Part shown: positions 1-7,374 of the stretch, piece after piece
How positions within the stretch are numbered: the stretch's first letter is position 1
Layout: each line of letters opens with the position of its first letter
Assembly (NCBI GenBank): GCA_030627145.1
Contig: DAOUSQ010000042.1
Coordinates: 1 to 7,735 of the forward strand
Reading direction: 5' to 3'
Length of the DNA: 7,735 bases
From: Syntrophomonadaceae bacterium
Lineage (GTDB): Bacteria > Bacillota_B > Syntrophomonadia > Syntrophomonadales > Syntrophomonadaceae
Translations under genes and position numbers: made by a program
The notes under the pieces: generated by a model
Seen by the model: only the letters and a program-made list of their open reading frames with translations
What the model was told of the DNA's origin: nothing
The model's database searches: none

Positions 1-28
1 AGCATCCGCTACAAATAATATAGAAAAA

Positions 29-53
29 CTATAAAAGTTTTAGGCTTTTATAG
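29..53 (+). promoter_or_regulatory. Hairpin in the pyrB leader
   Basis: Bases 29-37 (CTATAAAAG) pair perfectly with 45-53 (CTTTTATAG) around a 7-base loop. A second, mutually exclusive hairpin is possible between 25-30 (AAAACT) and 36-41 (AGTTTT). No T-run follows, so this is not a standard intrinsic terminator. I see no PyrR-binding-loop consensus in 1-102. It may be a leader structure of the pyr operon, but a role in regulation is inference only. The upstream gene and promoter are outside the window or not recognisable. Confidence 0.4.
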
Positions 54-102
54 GGAATCATAATTAAATTTCGTTAGAAACTTTCAAAAGGGGGCTTGAC
101 TG

Positions 103-1044
103 GTGAGACTCGAAAAGAGGAAAGATTTATTAGGACTTCGAGACCTGGAGAGAGAAGAGATTGAAGTTATCCTCGATACGGCTGTACCTATGAAGGACAT
201 TATCCAAAGGGATATTAAAAAGGTTCCTGCTTTGCGCGGAAAGGCAATGGTGACTGTTTTTTATGAAAACAGTACGAGGACAAGGACTTCTTTTGAAATT
301 GCCGGGAAGTATCTGAGTGCAGATACTGTAAACCTGGCGGTATCTACCAGCAGTGTTCAAAAAGGGGAAAGCTTGAGGGATACAATAAAAACGATTGAAG
401 TAATGGGTTTTGATTTAATGGTAATAAGGCATTCGATGAGTGGAACCCCAAATTATGTTGCCCGTAATACCAGTATGCGGGTTATTAATGCAGGAGATGG
501 GACCAATGAGCACCCCACCCAGGCCCTATTGGATATGTACAGTATTAGAGAGAAAAAGGGGACTCTTGAAGGATTAAAGGTTGCTATTGTAGGCGATATT
601 CTCCACAGCCGGGTAGCACGTTCCAATATATATGGATTAAGTAAGTTTGGCTGCGAAATTAGGGTAGTGGGACCCTCTACTTTAATTCCCCCAGAGGTTG
701 AAAAAATGGGAGTTAAGAGTTATTACAGCCTTGAAGAGGCCCTGGATGGGGTGGATGTGGTCAATGTCTTGCGAGTCCAGAGAGAAAGACAGGAAATTGG
801 GCTGTTTCCATCACTTGATGAATATGCAAATCTCTATATGGTGACCCCGGATAAGCTCAAAAGAGCCAGCGACGATGTCCTGGTCCTGCATCCAGGTCCA
901 ATGAACAGGGGAGTAGAGATTTCAAGTGAGCTTGCTGACGGCAGCCGGGCTTGTATAAATAACCAGGTAACCAACGGTGTTGCTGTGAGGATGGCCCTTT
1001 TATTCTTGATGATGGGAGGTGCAAAAGATGAAATTACTGCTTAA
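103..1044 (+). CDS. pyrB: Aspartate carbamoyltransferase, catalytic subunit
   Basis: This cytoplasmic enzyme joins carbamoyl phosphate and L-aspartate to give N-carbamoyl-L-aspartate, the first committed step of pyrimidine synthesis. The 313-residue length is normal for the catalytic chain. Carbamoyl-phosphate motif STRTRTSFE lies at residues 57-65, the 80s-loop lysine is probably K87 (SSVQKGES), HPTQ is at 137-140, GDILHSRVARS at 164-174 carries the aspartate-domain signature, RVQRERQ at 224-230 supplies aspartate contacts, and HPGPMNRG is at 263-270. All expected active-site motifs are present. The start is GTG, chosen because AAAGGGGG at 87-94 stands 8 bases upstream and the protein begins in register with the family. 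No pyrI regulatory-subunit gene is seen, as is usual in Bacillota, so the enzyme is probably an unregulated trimer. The 3' end overlaps pyrC by 17 bases, suggesting translational coupling. Confidence 0.97.
   Translation: MRLEKRKDLLGLRDLEREEIEVILDTAVPMKDIIQRDIKKVPALRGKAMVTVFYENSTRTRTSFEIAGKYLSADTVNLAVSTSSVQKGESLRDTIKTIEVMGFDLMVIRHSMSGTPNYVARNTSMRVINAGDGTNEHPTQALLDMYSIREKKGTLEGLKVAIVGDILHSRVARSNIYGLSKFGCEIRVVGPSTLIPPEVEKMGVKSYYSLEEALDGVDVVNVLRVQRERQEIGLFPSLDEYANLYMVTPDKLKRASDDVLVLHPGPMNRGVEISSELADGSRACINNQVTNGVAVRMALLFLMMGGAKDEITA
1015..1021 (+). promoter_or_regulatory. Ribosome binding site fixing the pyrC start
   Basis: GGAGGTG lies inside the end of pyrB, 6 bases before ATG 1028. A GTG in the pyrC frame at 1019 is part of this binding site itself and so is unlikely to be the start, although it would extend the protein by three residues (MQK). 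Confidence 0.85.
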
Positions 1045-2326
1045 GGGTGGACAGGTTATTGATCCGGCCAATGAAATTAATGATATAAAAGATATTCTGG
1101 TTGTTGATGGGTTAATAGAAAATATAGGAGATAATCTGGAACCGTCAAATTGCGAATTTATAGATGTTTCTGGTAAAATTATTTGCCCCGGTTTTATAGA
1201 TATGCATGTCCATCTGCGTGAACCTGGTTTTGAATATAAAGAAGATATTGCATCGGGTACCAGGGCAGCTGCCGCAGGAGGTTTTACTACAGTTTGCTGT
1301 ATGCCCAACACTGAACCGGTTATAGATAATTTAGCTGTAGCAAGTTTTGTGAAAGAACGAGCTAAAAAATCAGGAGTAGTTAATGTACTACCTATTGGTG
1401 CAATAAGTAAGAAACGAGAGGGCAATGAGCTCTCTGAGATTGCCAATCTGGTTGCGGCCGGGTGTGTGGCTATATCTGATGATGGGAGACCGGTAATGAG
1501 ATCAGATATTATGAGAAATGCCCTGGAATATGCCAAAATGTTTAATTTGCCGGTACTTTCACACTGTGAAGATCTCAACCTTTCCCGTGATGGACAGATG
1601 CATGAGGGATATTACTCTACTATTTATGGGTTAAAGGGTATTCCAGCTGCGGCAGAAGAAGCGATGGTTTCTCGCGATATTATTCTTGCCGGCCTGACAG
1701 GAGCACATGTGCATATATGCCATGCTTCAACCAGTGGTTCTATGGAATTAATTCGCAGGGCCAGGGCCGCAGGGATCAGGGTTACCTGTGAGGTTACCCC
1801 TCATCATTTAACTTTATCGGATGAGATGGTAGGCAGTTATGATGCCGATACCAAGGTTTATCCACCCCTACGTTCAGAAGAGCATGTTATGGCTTTAAGG
1901 GAAGCCCTGGTAGATGGGACTGTGGACTGTATTGCAACTGACCATGCTCCACATCACCGGGAGAGCAAAGATTGTGAATACCACCTGGCATCTCCGGGAA
2001 TATCAGGCCTGGAGACAGCCGTGGCAGTGATTATGGATAGACTGGTTAACACAGGAATTCTTAATGTAGAAGAAATGGTAAGACTGTTTACAATAGGTCC
2101 GGCAGATGTGCTGGGAATAGCTAAAGGTACGCTGGATATTGGTAAAACCGCAGACATAACTATAATAGACCCTGAGGCTGTAAAAACAGTAGATCCAGTA
2201 AAATTTTACTCCAAAGGGAAGAATACCCCGTTTAAGGGAATGGAACTGAAGGGCTGGCCCTGTATGACGATAGTAAATGGCAAAATTATAGCCCGGAATG
2301 GGATTTTAGCGAATAGTTTAATTTAG
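1028..2326 (+). CDS. pyrC: Dihydroorotase, type I
   Basis: This amidohydrolase-fold zinc enzyme cyclises N-carbamoyl-L-aspartate to dihydroorotate, the step after PyrB. Counting from ATG 1028 it has 432 residues, normal for the class. Visible motifs: HVHLREPG at 60-67 with the metal-binding HxH (H60, H62); MPNTEP at 92-97; SDDGRPV from about 150, whose D151 matches the bridging aspartate of Bacillus-type enzymes in place of a carboxylated lysine; SHCED with H179; HICHASTSG with H232; and TDHAPHH with D305. All metal ligands expected for a Bacillus-type dihydroorotase are therefore present and it should be active. The start is set by the ribosome binding site at 1015-1021. It overlaps pyrB by 17 bases and is followed by a 222-base gap before carA. 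Allantoinase or hydantoinase is less likely given the motifs and operon position. Confidence 0.96.
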   Translation: MKLLLKGGQVIDPANEINDIKDILVVDGLIENIGDNLEPSNCEFIDVSGKIICPGFIDMHVHLREPGFEYKEDIASGTRAAAAGGFTTVCCMPNTEPVIDNLAVASFVKERAKKSGVVNVLPIGAISKKREGNELSEIANLVAAGCVAISDDGRPVMRSDIMRNALEYAKMFNLPVLSHCEDLNLSRDGQMHEGYYSTIYGLKGIPAAAEEAMVSRDIILAGLTGAHVHICHASTSGSMELIRRARAAGIRVTCEVTPHHLTLSDEMVGSYDADTKVYPPLRSEEHVMALREALVDGTVDCIATDHAPHHRESKDCEYHLASPGISGLETAVAVIMDRLVNTGILNVEEMVRLFTIGPADVLGIAKGTLDIGKTADITIIDPEAVKTVDPVKFYSKGKNTPFKGMELKGWPCMTIVNGKIIARNGILANSLI

Positions 2327-2376
2327 CCGCAGATGAACACAGATTAGCACAGATACACACAGAATTTATTAAGATT
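2327..2376 (+). repeat. Ten-base periodic tract directly after pyrC
   Basis: Immediately after the pyrC stop, CCGC is followed by three units of exactly 10 bases, AGATGAACAC (2331), AGATTAGCAC (2341) and AGATACACAC (2351), then a degraded AGAATTT. The tract runs into TTTATTAAGATT at 2365-2376, a 12-mer repeated exactly at 7389-7400 next to the similar tract downstream of carB. Degenerate sequences of this look are familiar from intergenic DNA of many bacteria. The function is unknown, and no open frame with a ribosome binding site is present. Confidence 0.6.
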
Positions 2377-2463
2377 TTTGGGGTTGTGGTATTAAATAGT
2401 GTAGTGCATGTGATAAAGGTTAATTGGATTGAAAAAAATTGAGATAGATTAATTATGAATAAA

Positions 2464-2527
2464 GAAAAAAGCTTTGCTTTTTTCAACAGAAACTATTCAC
2501 TATTATCTATTCTCTATTAACTAATAA
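2464..2527 (+). repeat. Hairpin plus five-heptamer module, copy A (before carA)
   Basis: A perfect 9-base-pair hairpin has arms GAAAAAAGC (2464-2472) and GCTTTTTTC (2476-2484) with loop TTT. After one base comes ACAGAAA (2486-2492), then five 7-base units at 2493-2527: four CTATTnn with nn = CA, AT, CT, AA, and a terminal CTAATAA. The array ends 6 bases before the carA ribosome binding site GAGGTGA (2534-2540). The hairpin is not followed by a clean T-run, so I do not call it a terminator. The rest of the gap, 2377-2463, is AT-rich with no recognisable feature. Confidence 0.8.
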
Positions 2528-2548
2528 AACTATGAGGTGATTTGAGAA

Positions 2549-3625
2549 ATGAAAGGATATCTGGCACTTGAAAGTGGGAGGGTTTTTTCGGGGAAATTGC
2601 TTAACGACTGCCGTATGGCCGAAGGGGAAGTGGTATTTTCTACAGCAATGATAAGTTACCAGGATATTATTACCGATCCTTCTTATTACGGTCAGGTTGT
2701 TGTTATGACTTACCCGCTTGTTGGAAATGTAGGCTTTAATGAAAAAAGTTTTGCCTCAAATGCAGCAATGATTAAAGGGTTGGTCTTAAGAGAGGCCACT
2801 GAATTTCCCAGTCACTACGAAATGGAAACAGATCTTATCAGCTTTCTTAACAGGAGTGAAATTGCTGTACTCACTGAAGTTGATACCCGGGCACTGACCA
2901 GAGTGCTGCGTAACGAAGGAACAATGGGTGGGGTAATCTGCGATAACTTGGATCATATGGACTGGCTGATAGGAAGAGCCAAGCGGGCTTCTTTGGAGTT
3001 AAAAGGTGACCTTGTACAATATGTAAGCCGTAAGAATATCATGAAATTTGGCAATGGTATTAAAAGAGTAGTCATGCTCGACCTGGGAACTAAAAAAGGA
3101 GTTATTGATTCACTGGTAAGAAGAGACTGTGAGGTTATAGCTGTTCCTGCTAGAACCAGTGCTGAAGAAATACTCCGGCTTAAACCCGGCGGAGTATTTG
3201 TATCTGATGGACCGGGGGACCCTGAAGCAGTTCCTTATGTTATAGATACCTGCAGGGAACTGCTGGGCAAGAAACCGATGTTTGGAATAGGTCTGGGACA
3301 CCAGGTCCTGGCACATGCTATGGGTGCAAAAACTTACAGGCTGGCTTTTGGACATCGGGGTACCAATCACCCTGTTAAAAACCTGAGTAACGAGCGTGTT
3401 TATATAACTACTCAGAATCATGGTTTTTGTATTGATGAATCTTCACTTGAAAATACCGGACTGGAAGTAACTATGAGAAGTTTGAATGATAATAGTATTG
3501 AAGGTATAAGACACAGGGAACTGCCTGTATTTTCAATACAGTTTGATCCGGAAGGGTACCCGGGATACAGTGAAACAGGGTTTTTCTTTGATGAATTTGT
3601 AGATAACCTTTCTATTAGAGAATAG
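2549..3625 (+). CDS. carA: Carbamoyl-phosphate synthase small subunit with degenerate glutaminase site
   Basis: By homology this is the small subunit that normally hydrolyses glutamine and channels ammonia to CarB. It has 358 residues, near the usual length. The N-terminal CarA domain spans about 1-155 (ITDPSY 40-46, DTRALTR 112-118, GTMGGVI 124-130). The class I amidotransferase domain spans about 170-350 (SDGPGDPE 219-226, GHRGTNHPV 268-276, QNHGF 289-293). Key residues are lost. The nucleophile-elbow motif GICLGHQ reads GIGLGHQ, with G248 (GGT, 3290-3292) in place of Cys. The HPE motif reads DPE, with D333 (GAT, 3545-3547) for His and E335 kept. TSM reads TAM, with A33 for the glutamine-contacting Ser. 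The likely state is glutaminase-dead, retained as a structural partner for ammonia-dependent synthesis; this is inference. The start ATG has GAGGTGA 8 bases upstream. The last four codons (SIRE) and the stop overlap an inverted heptamer array. Confidence 0.92.
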   Translation: MKGYLALESGRVFSGKLLNDCRMAEGEVVFSTAMISYQDIITDPSYYGQVVVMTYPLVGNVGFNEKSFASNAAMIKGLVLREATEFPSHYEMETDLISFLNRSEIAVLTEVDTRALTRVLRNEGTMGGVICDNLDHMDWLIGRAKRASLELKGDLVQYVSRKNIMKFGNGIKRVVMLDLGTKKGVIDSLVRRDCEVIAVPARTSAEEILRLKPGGVFVSDGPGDPEAVPYVIDTCRELLGKKPMFGIGLGHQVLAHAMGAKTYRLAFGHRGTNHPVKNLSNERVYITTQNHGFCIDESSLENTGLEVTMRSLNDNSIEGIRHRELPVFSIQFDPEGYPGYSETGFFFDEFVDNLSIRE

Positions 3626-3646
3626 TGAACAGAGAATAGATAATAG
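3612..3646 (-). repeat. Inverted five-heptamer array across the carA 3' end
   Basis: Read on the minus strand, the array consists of CTATTAT, CTATTCT, a CTGTTCA unit, CTATTCT and a terminal CTAATAG. That is five exact 7-base units, like the plus-strand copies. On the plus strand it encodes the final carA residues, and its second unit in plus-strand order (AGAATAG, 3619-3625) supplies the TAG stop. ACAGAAA is not recognisable next to it. A weak stem AGGAA (3650-3654) with TTCCT (3665-3669) stands where the module hairpin would be. Confidence 0.75.
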
Positions 3647-3898
3647 ATAAGGAAAGGATTGTCGTTCCTCCAATCCATTAACATAAAACCTTAAGGAGAC
3701 GATTTTAAAAATATGAAAGATTGTTTTTCTATCAGGAAAAAGTAAAATATAAGAACCAGATAGTGGTTAGTATATAGTAAATATCTAATAGTTAATAGTA
3801 TAGAGAATTTATTTGTGAAGTCTAAAATTCCTGTAGAGGAAGGTGGGTAAGGCCCGGACTTTTCAGGAGTAGTAATAAATGACGAGTTTATTAATAAA
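3647..3898. other. Non-coding carA-carB gap with small stems
   Basis: No convincing gene is present. An AAGGAG at 3693-3698 precedes a 10-codon frame (3713-3745), but the 14-base spacing is poor. A partly decayed inverted heptamer pair lies near 3783-3797. Short stems are AACCA/TGGTT (3754-3768), AAGTC/GACTT (3818-3822 with 3857-3861) enclosing TTCCT-loop-AGGAA (3828-3841) and a GGG/CCC pairing, and TAATAAA/TTTATTA (3873-3879 with 3887-3893). The last one abuts the module B hairpin. Whether any of these acts as RNA is unknown. A gap of 351 bases in total between carA and carB is unusually long, since these genes are commonly adjacent or overlapping. Confidence 0.45.
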
Positions 3899-3960
3899 AG
3901 GAAAACGTAAGTTTTCCTACAGAAACTGTTCTCTATTCTCTATTAACTATTCACTAACAA
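3899..3960 (+). repeat. Hairpin plus five-heptamer module, copy B (before carB)
   Basis: The hairpin arms are AGGAAAAC (3899-3906) and GTTTTCCT (3911-3918) with loop GTAA, a perfect 8-base-pair stem whose sequence differs from copies A and C. ACAGAAA follows directly (3919-3925). Five units at 3926-3960 come next: CTGTTCT, then CTATTnn with nn = CT, AA, CA, then terminal CTAACAA. The array ends 4 bases before GGAGGA (3965-3970), the carB ribosome binding site. Confidence 0.8.
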
Positions 3961-3976
3961 AAATGGAGGAGATTGC

Positions 3977-6900
3977 ATGCCAATTACAAAGGGTTTGAAA
4001 AAGGTGCTGGTTATAGGGTCAGGTCCTATTATCATTGGGCAGGCAGCGGAGTTCGATTATGCCGGGACTCAAGCCTGCAGAGCACTCAAGGAAGAAGGAA
4101 TCGAAGTAGTTCTCCTTAACAGCAACCCGGCAACTATTATGACTGATGTGGATATAGCAGATCATGTATATTTTGAGCCTATTACCATTGAAACTGTAAC
4201 AAAAATATTGAAAAAAGAGAAACCGGATGGTATCATAGCCAACCTGGGGGGACAGGTGGGATTAAACATGGCTCTGGCATTAGATAAGGCTGGCATACTC
4301 GAGAAAACGGGAGTACCTGTACTGGGGATGCCTCTGGATGCAATTTACCGGGCTGAAGACAGAGAAATGTTTAAAGATACTATGCTGGAAATAAATGAAC
4401 CTATACCGGAAAGTGATATAGTTCATTCTGTAGAAGATGCCATACGTTTTGCCGATACTATAGGGTATCCCCTGATTGTTAGACCGGCTTATACCCTGGG
4501 TGGAACCGGTGGTGGTACTGCTACCAATGAAGATGAACTGACCAGGATAGTTACTAAAGGATTAAAAAGCAGTCCGATCAAGCAGGCTTTAATTGAAAAA
4601 AGTGTTGCCGGGTACAAAGAAATTGAATTCGAAGTTATGAGGGATGCCAACGATAATTGTATCACCATTTGCAGCATGGAGAATATGGACCCTGTAGGTA
4701 TTCATACGGGAGATAGTATTGTCATTGCCCCAGCTCAGACATTGACTGATGAAGAATACCAGATGTTAAGAGCTGCATCTATCAAGATTATCCGGGCACT
4801 TAAGATTGCAGGTGGGTGTAATATTCAATTTGCTCTGGATCCCTTCAGCAAGAAATATTATGTTATTGAAGTAAATCCCCGGGTCAGTCGTTCAAGTGCA
4901 CTGGCTTCTAAAGCTACCGGTTATCCTATTGCCAAGGTTACTACTAAAATTGCCATTGGCTATAATCTTGATGAAATTCCCAATGCGGTTACGGGAAAAA
5001 CTACAGCGTGTTTTGAACCGGCTATCGATTATGTGGTCCTTAAAGTTCCCCGCTGGCCTTTTGATAAATTCGTTTTCGGAGATAGGAGATTGGGGACACA
5101 GATGAAGGCCACCGGAGAAGTTATGGCGATTGACCGGAGTTTTGAGGCAGCGTTCTTGAAGTCTATACGCTGTCTGGAGATAGGAATAAATGGTCTGCGT
5201 CTGCCAGAGCTGGTTAAAGTAGAAGACAATGAACTCAGGGCCAGGTTGAAGGATGCTGATGATGAACGGATATTTATCATTGCGGAAGCTTTCAACAGGG
5301 GATTCTCTATTGAAGATATCTGGGAAATTACCTGGATAGATAAATACTTTCTAAAAAAGATGAAAAATATTATAGATTTTTCTTTCAAAATTAAAGAAAG
5401 CGAACTGGATGAAGAGCTTTTAGAAGAAGCTAAAAAGATTGGCTTTTCGGATATAGAAATTGCTGAGATTAAAGGGATAGACGAACAGGAGGTTAGAAAA
5501 CTCAGAAAACAGGCAGGGGTGATTCCCACCTATAAGCAGGTAGATACTTGTGCGGCTGAGTTTGATGCGCAAACCCCTTATTTTTATTCATGCTATGAAG
5601 AAGAGAATGAAGCTGTGCATGATCCTGATGCTCGAAAAGTCCTGGTTATTGGTGCTGGACCGATACGAATTGGTCAGGGAGTTGAATTTGATTATTGTTC
5701 GGTGCACTGTGTATGGGCATTAAGAGATGCAGGGTTTAAAGCCATAATAGTAAATAATAATCCGGAAACAGTTAGTACAGATTTTGATACTTCAGACCGG
5801 CTGTATTTTGAACCACTTGTTTATGAAGATGTTATGAATATTATTGATGAAGAACAACCGGAAGGGGTTGTGGTTCAGTTTGGTGGACAAACGGCAATTA
5901 ATCTGGCTGATTCTCTCAGCAGGTCAGGAGTAAATATACTAGGGACCTCCAATGATAGTATCGATAGAGCAGAAGACCGGGATCGCTTTGATCTTATGGT
6001 TGAAAAACTTGGGATACCTCGTCCTTCTGGAAAGAGTGTCTATTCAACAGAAGAAGCTGTTAAGGCTGCGGATAAAATAGGATATCCGGTTCTGGTGAGG
6101 CCTTCCTATGTACTTGGCGGAAGAGCTATGGAGATAGTTTATAATATTGAGGAACTCAAGCAGTATATGGAAACCGCGGTTAAGGCCAGCCGTGAACATC
6201 CAGTACTGGTAGATAAATATCTCCTGGGTAAGGAGATAGAAGTAGATGCAGTATCTGATGGCAGTGAAGTATTGATACCGGGTATTATGCAGCACATTGA
6301 AAGAGCCGGGGTACATTCTGGTGATAGTACTGCAGTATTTCCTGCTCACGACTTGAGCCCGGCGATCAAGGATAAAGTTGTAGATTATACACAAAAGCTT
6401 GCTGTTGAGCTCGAAGTAAAGGGACTGATTAATATTCAGTTTGTCGAGTTTGAAAATGAACTGTATGTACTTGAGGTAAACCCCAGGTCAAGTAGAACTA
6501 TACCTTTTATCAGTAAGATAACCGGAATACCCATGGTTAAACTGGCAACTGAGATTATGTTTGGCAGGAGTTTAAAAGACCTGGGTTATAAAGGTGGGCT
6601 TCAGCCTGACCGGGATTTTTATGCAGTTAAAGTACCGGTCTTTTCGTTTAACAAGCTGGAACAGGTAGACATTAATCTGGGCCCTGAAATGAAATCTACC
6701 GGTGAAGTTATGGGAATAGATAAATCGTTAAAGACTGCAATATATAAAGGTCTTTTAGCAGCAGGAGTGGAGATTCCTGAAAAGGGGACAATTGTTGCTA
6801 CTATTGCTGATAAAGATAAAGATGAAGCCATTCCTATATTAAAAGAATTTTACAATATGGGCTTTAAGCTTATATCCACTGAAGGTACTGCTGTCGCCCT

Positions 6901-7192
6901 CAGAAAGCAGGGTGTAGAAGTTGAGACAGTAAAGAAACTCAAGGAAGGGGGGGCGCCTAACATAGTAGATCTTATTCGTGGTGGGAAGGTTGATTTTGTT
7001 ATTAATACACTTACTCATGGAAGGAAGCCTTTTAGTGACGGCTTTCAAATACGCCGGGCGGCTGTAGAGTTAAATGTTCCCTGTCTGACTTCACTGGATA
7101 CGGTGAAAGTAGTACATGAGGTAATCCGGGAAGGAGAAAAGACAGCTGATATGAAGGTAAAATCGCTTCAGGAATACGTTAAAGGGATATAG
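3977..7192 (+). CDS. carB: Carbamoyl-phosphate synthase large subunit
   Basis: The large subunit uses two ATP, bicarbonate and ammonia to make carbamoyl phosphate. It has 1071 residues, a normal full length. The N-terminal carboxyphosphate half (about 1-400) has [17 protein letters not shown] near the start, the ATP-grasp [12 protein letters not shown] from R169 and [10 protein letters not shown] from E298. An oligomerisation region spans about 401-550. The second synthetase half starts near R553 ([15 protein letters not shown]), with RPSYVLGG from R708 and EVNPRSSRT from E833. The MGS-like allosteric domain spans about 936-1071, with [12 protein letters not shown] from S1020, the type that binds nucleotide effectors such as UMP. 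All major catalytic motifs are intact. A small deviation is GGQVGLN at 91-97, where GGQTALN or GGQTGLN is usual. GGAGGA at 3965-3970 lies 6 bases before the ATG. Since its partner CarA lacks the glutaminase nucleophile, this subunit probably takes free ammonia; that is inference. Confidence 0.97.
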   Translation: MPITKGLKKVLVIGSGPIIIGQAAEFDYAGTQACRALKEEGIEVVLLNSNPATIMTDVDIADHVYFEPITIETVTKILKKEKPDGIIANLGGQVGLNMALALDKAGILEKTGVPVLGMPLDAIYRAEDREMFKDTMLEINEPIPESDIVHSVEDAIRFADTIGYPLIVRPAYTLGGTGGGTATNEDELTRIVTKGLKSSPIKQALIEKSVAGYKEIEFEVMRDANDNCITICSMENMDPVGIHTGDSIVIAPAQTLTDEEYQMLRAASIKIIRALKIAGGCNIQFALDPFSKKYYVIEVNPRVSRSSALASKATGYPIAKVTTKIAIGYNLDEIPNAVTGKTTACFEPAIDYVVLKVPRWPFDKFVFGDRRLGTQMKATGEVMAIDRSFEAAFLKSIRCLEIGINGLRLPELVKVEDNELRARLKDADDERIFIIAEAFNRGFSIEDIWEITWIDKYFLKKMKNIIDFSFKIKESELDEELLEEAKKIGFSDIEIAEIKGIDEQEVRKLRKQAGVIPTYKQVDTCAAEFDAQTPYFYSCYEEENEAVHDPDARKVLVIGAGPIRIGQGVEFDYCSVHCVWALRDAGFKAIIVNNNPETVSTDFDTSDRLYFEPLVYEDVMNIIDEEQPEGVVVQFGGQTAINLADSLSRSGVNILGTSNDSIDRAEDRDRFDLMVEKLGIPRPSGKSVYSTEEAVKAADKIGYPVLVRPSYVLGGRAMEIVYNIEELKQYMETAVKASREHPVLVDKYLLGKEIEVDAVSDGSEVLIPGIMQHIERAGVHSGDSTAVFPAHDLSPAIKDKVVDYTQKLAVELEVKGLINIQFVEFENELYVLEVNPRSSRTIPFISKITGIPMVKLATEIMFGRSLKDLGYKGGLQPDRDFYAVKVPVFSFNKLEQVDINLGPEMKSTGEVMGIDKSLKTAIYKGLLAAGVEIPEKGTIVATIADKDKDEAIPILKEFYNMGFKLISTEGTAVALRKQGVEVETVKKLKEGGAPNIVDLIRGGKVDFVINTLTHGRKPFSDGFQIRRAAVELNVPCLTSLDTVKVVHEVIREGEKTADMKVKSLQEYVKGI

Positions 7193-7262
7193 GTGGAATT
7201 TTTAATTTTGAATTAATGGGAGAAACTGACGTTCCCCCCAAATTCGAAATAGACGCGGGTTC

Positions 7263-7355
7263 TCCGGCACTCACCGTATCGTTGTGAAATCTATTTCCAT
7301 AGCATCCTGCGCTAGTATAATCTTTTGATTCTAAGATTTTATAGTGAGTGCTGGA
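7263..7355. other. Long-range stem after carB, possible structured RNA
   Basis: Bases 7263-7274 (TCCGGCACTCAC) pair with 7344-7355 (GTGAGTGCTGGA) over 12 positions with one G-U. Inside are AATCTT/AAGATT (7319-7324 with 7333-7338) and a small TAGC/GCTA stem (7300-7303 with 7311-7314). I recognise no known RNA family. It could be a small RNA, a 3' structure of the mRNA, or the remains of an inverted-repeat element. No credible coding frame covers it. Confidence 0.4.
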
Positions 7356-7374
7356 TCGCACGCGGAAATTTAGG

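Noticed and set aside
1019..1027. GTG 1019 as the pyrC start
   Set aside because: It lies inside the GGAGGTG ribosome binding site, and ATG 1028 has ideal 6-base spacing and fits the family N-terminus.
2424..2459. Possible promoter before carA (TTGGAT or TTGAAA with an AT-rich -10)
   Set aside because: Spacings of 15 or 19 bases and poor -10 matches give nothing better than chance in AT-rich DNA.
2464..2484. Module hairpin as an intrinsic terminator (copy A, likewise copy C)
   Set aside because: The T-run is within the stem and ends in C, the stem has few GC pairs, and the element sits just before a ribosome binding site inside an apparent operon.
2493..2527. Heptamer array as a CRISPR array
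   Set aside because: The units are 7 bases with no spacers, and no cas genes are present.
3713..3745. Ten-codon open frame (MKDCFSIRKK) after AAGGAG in the carA-carB gap
   Set aside because: The 14-base spacing is long, the peptide is very short and nothing supports a leader-peptide role, so it is mentioned only as part of the gap.
3837..3860. Resemblance of AGGTGGGTAAGGCCCG to a T-box antiterminator
   Set aside because: The conserved GGGTGGNACCGCG core is not matched, no specifier loop or terminator is visible, and the downstream gene is carB.
4244..4267. CarB GGQVGLN deviation as an active-site loss
   Set aside because: Only one residue of a tolerant loop differs (V94 where T is usual), the other catalytic motifs are intact, and I cannot judge its frequency without an alignment.
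7179..7361. Minus-strand open frame of 60 codons after carB
   Set aside because: It overlaps the carB end, has no recognisable family features, and covers the paired structure; it is probably a chance frame.
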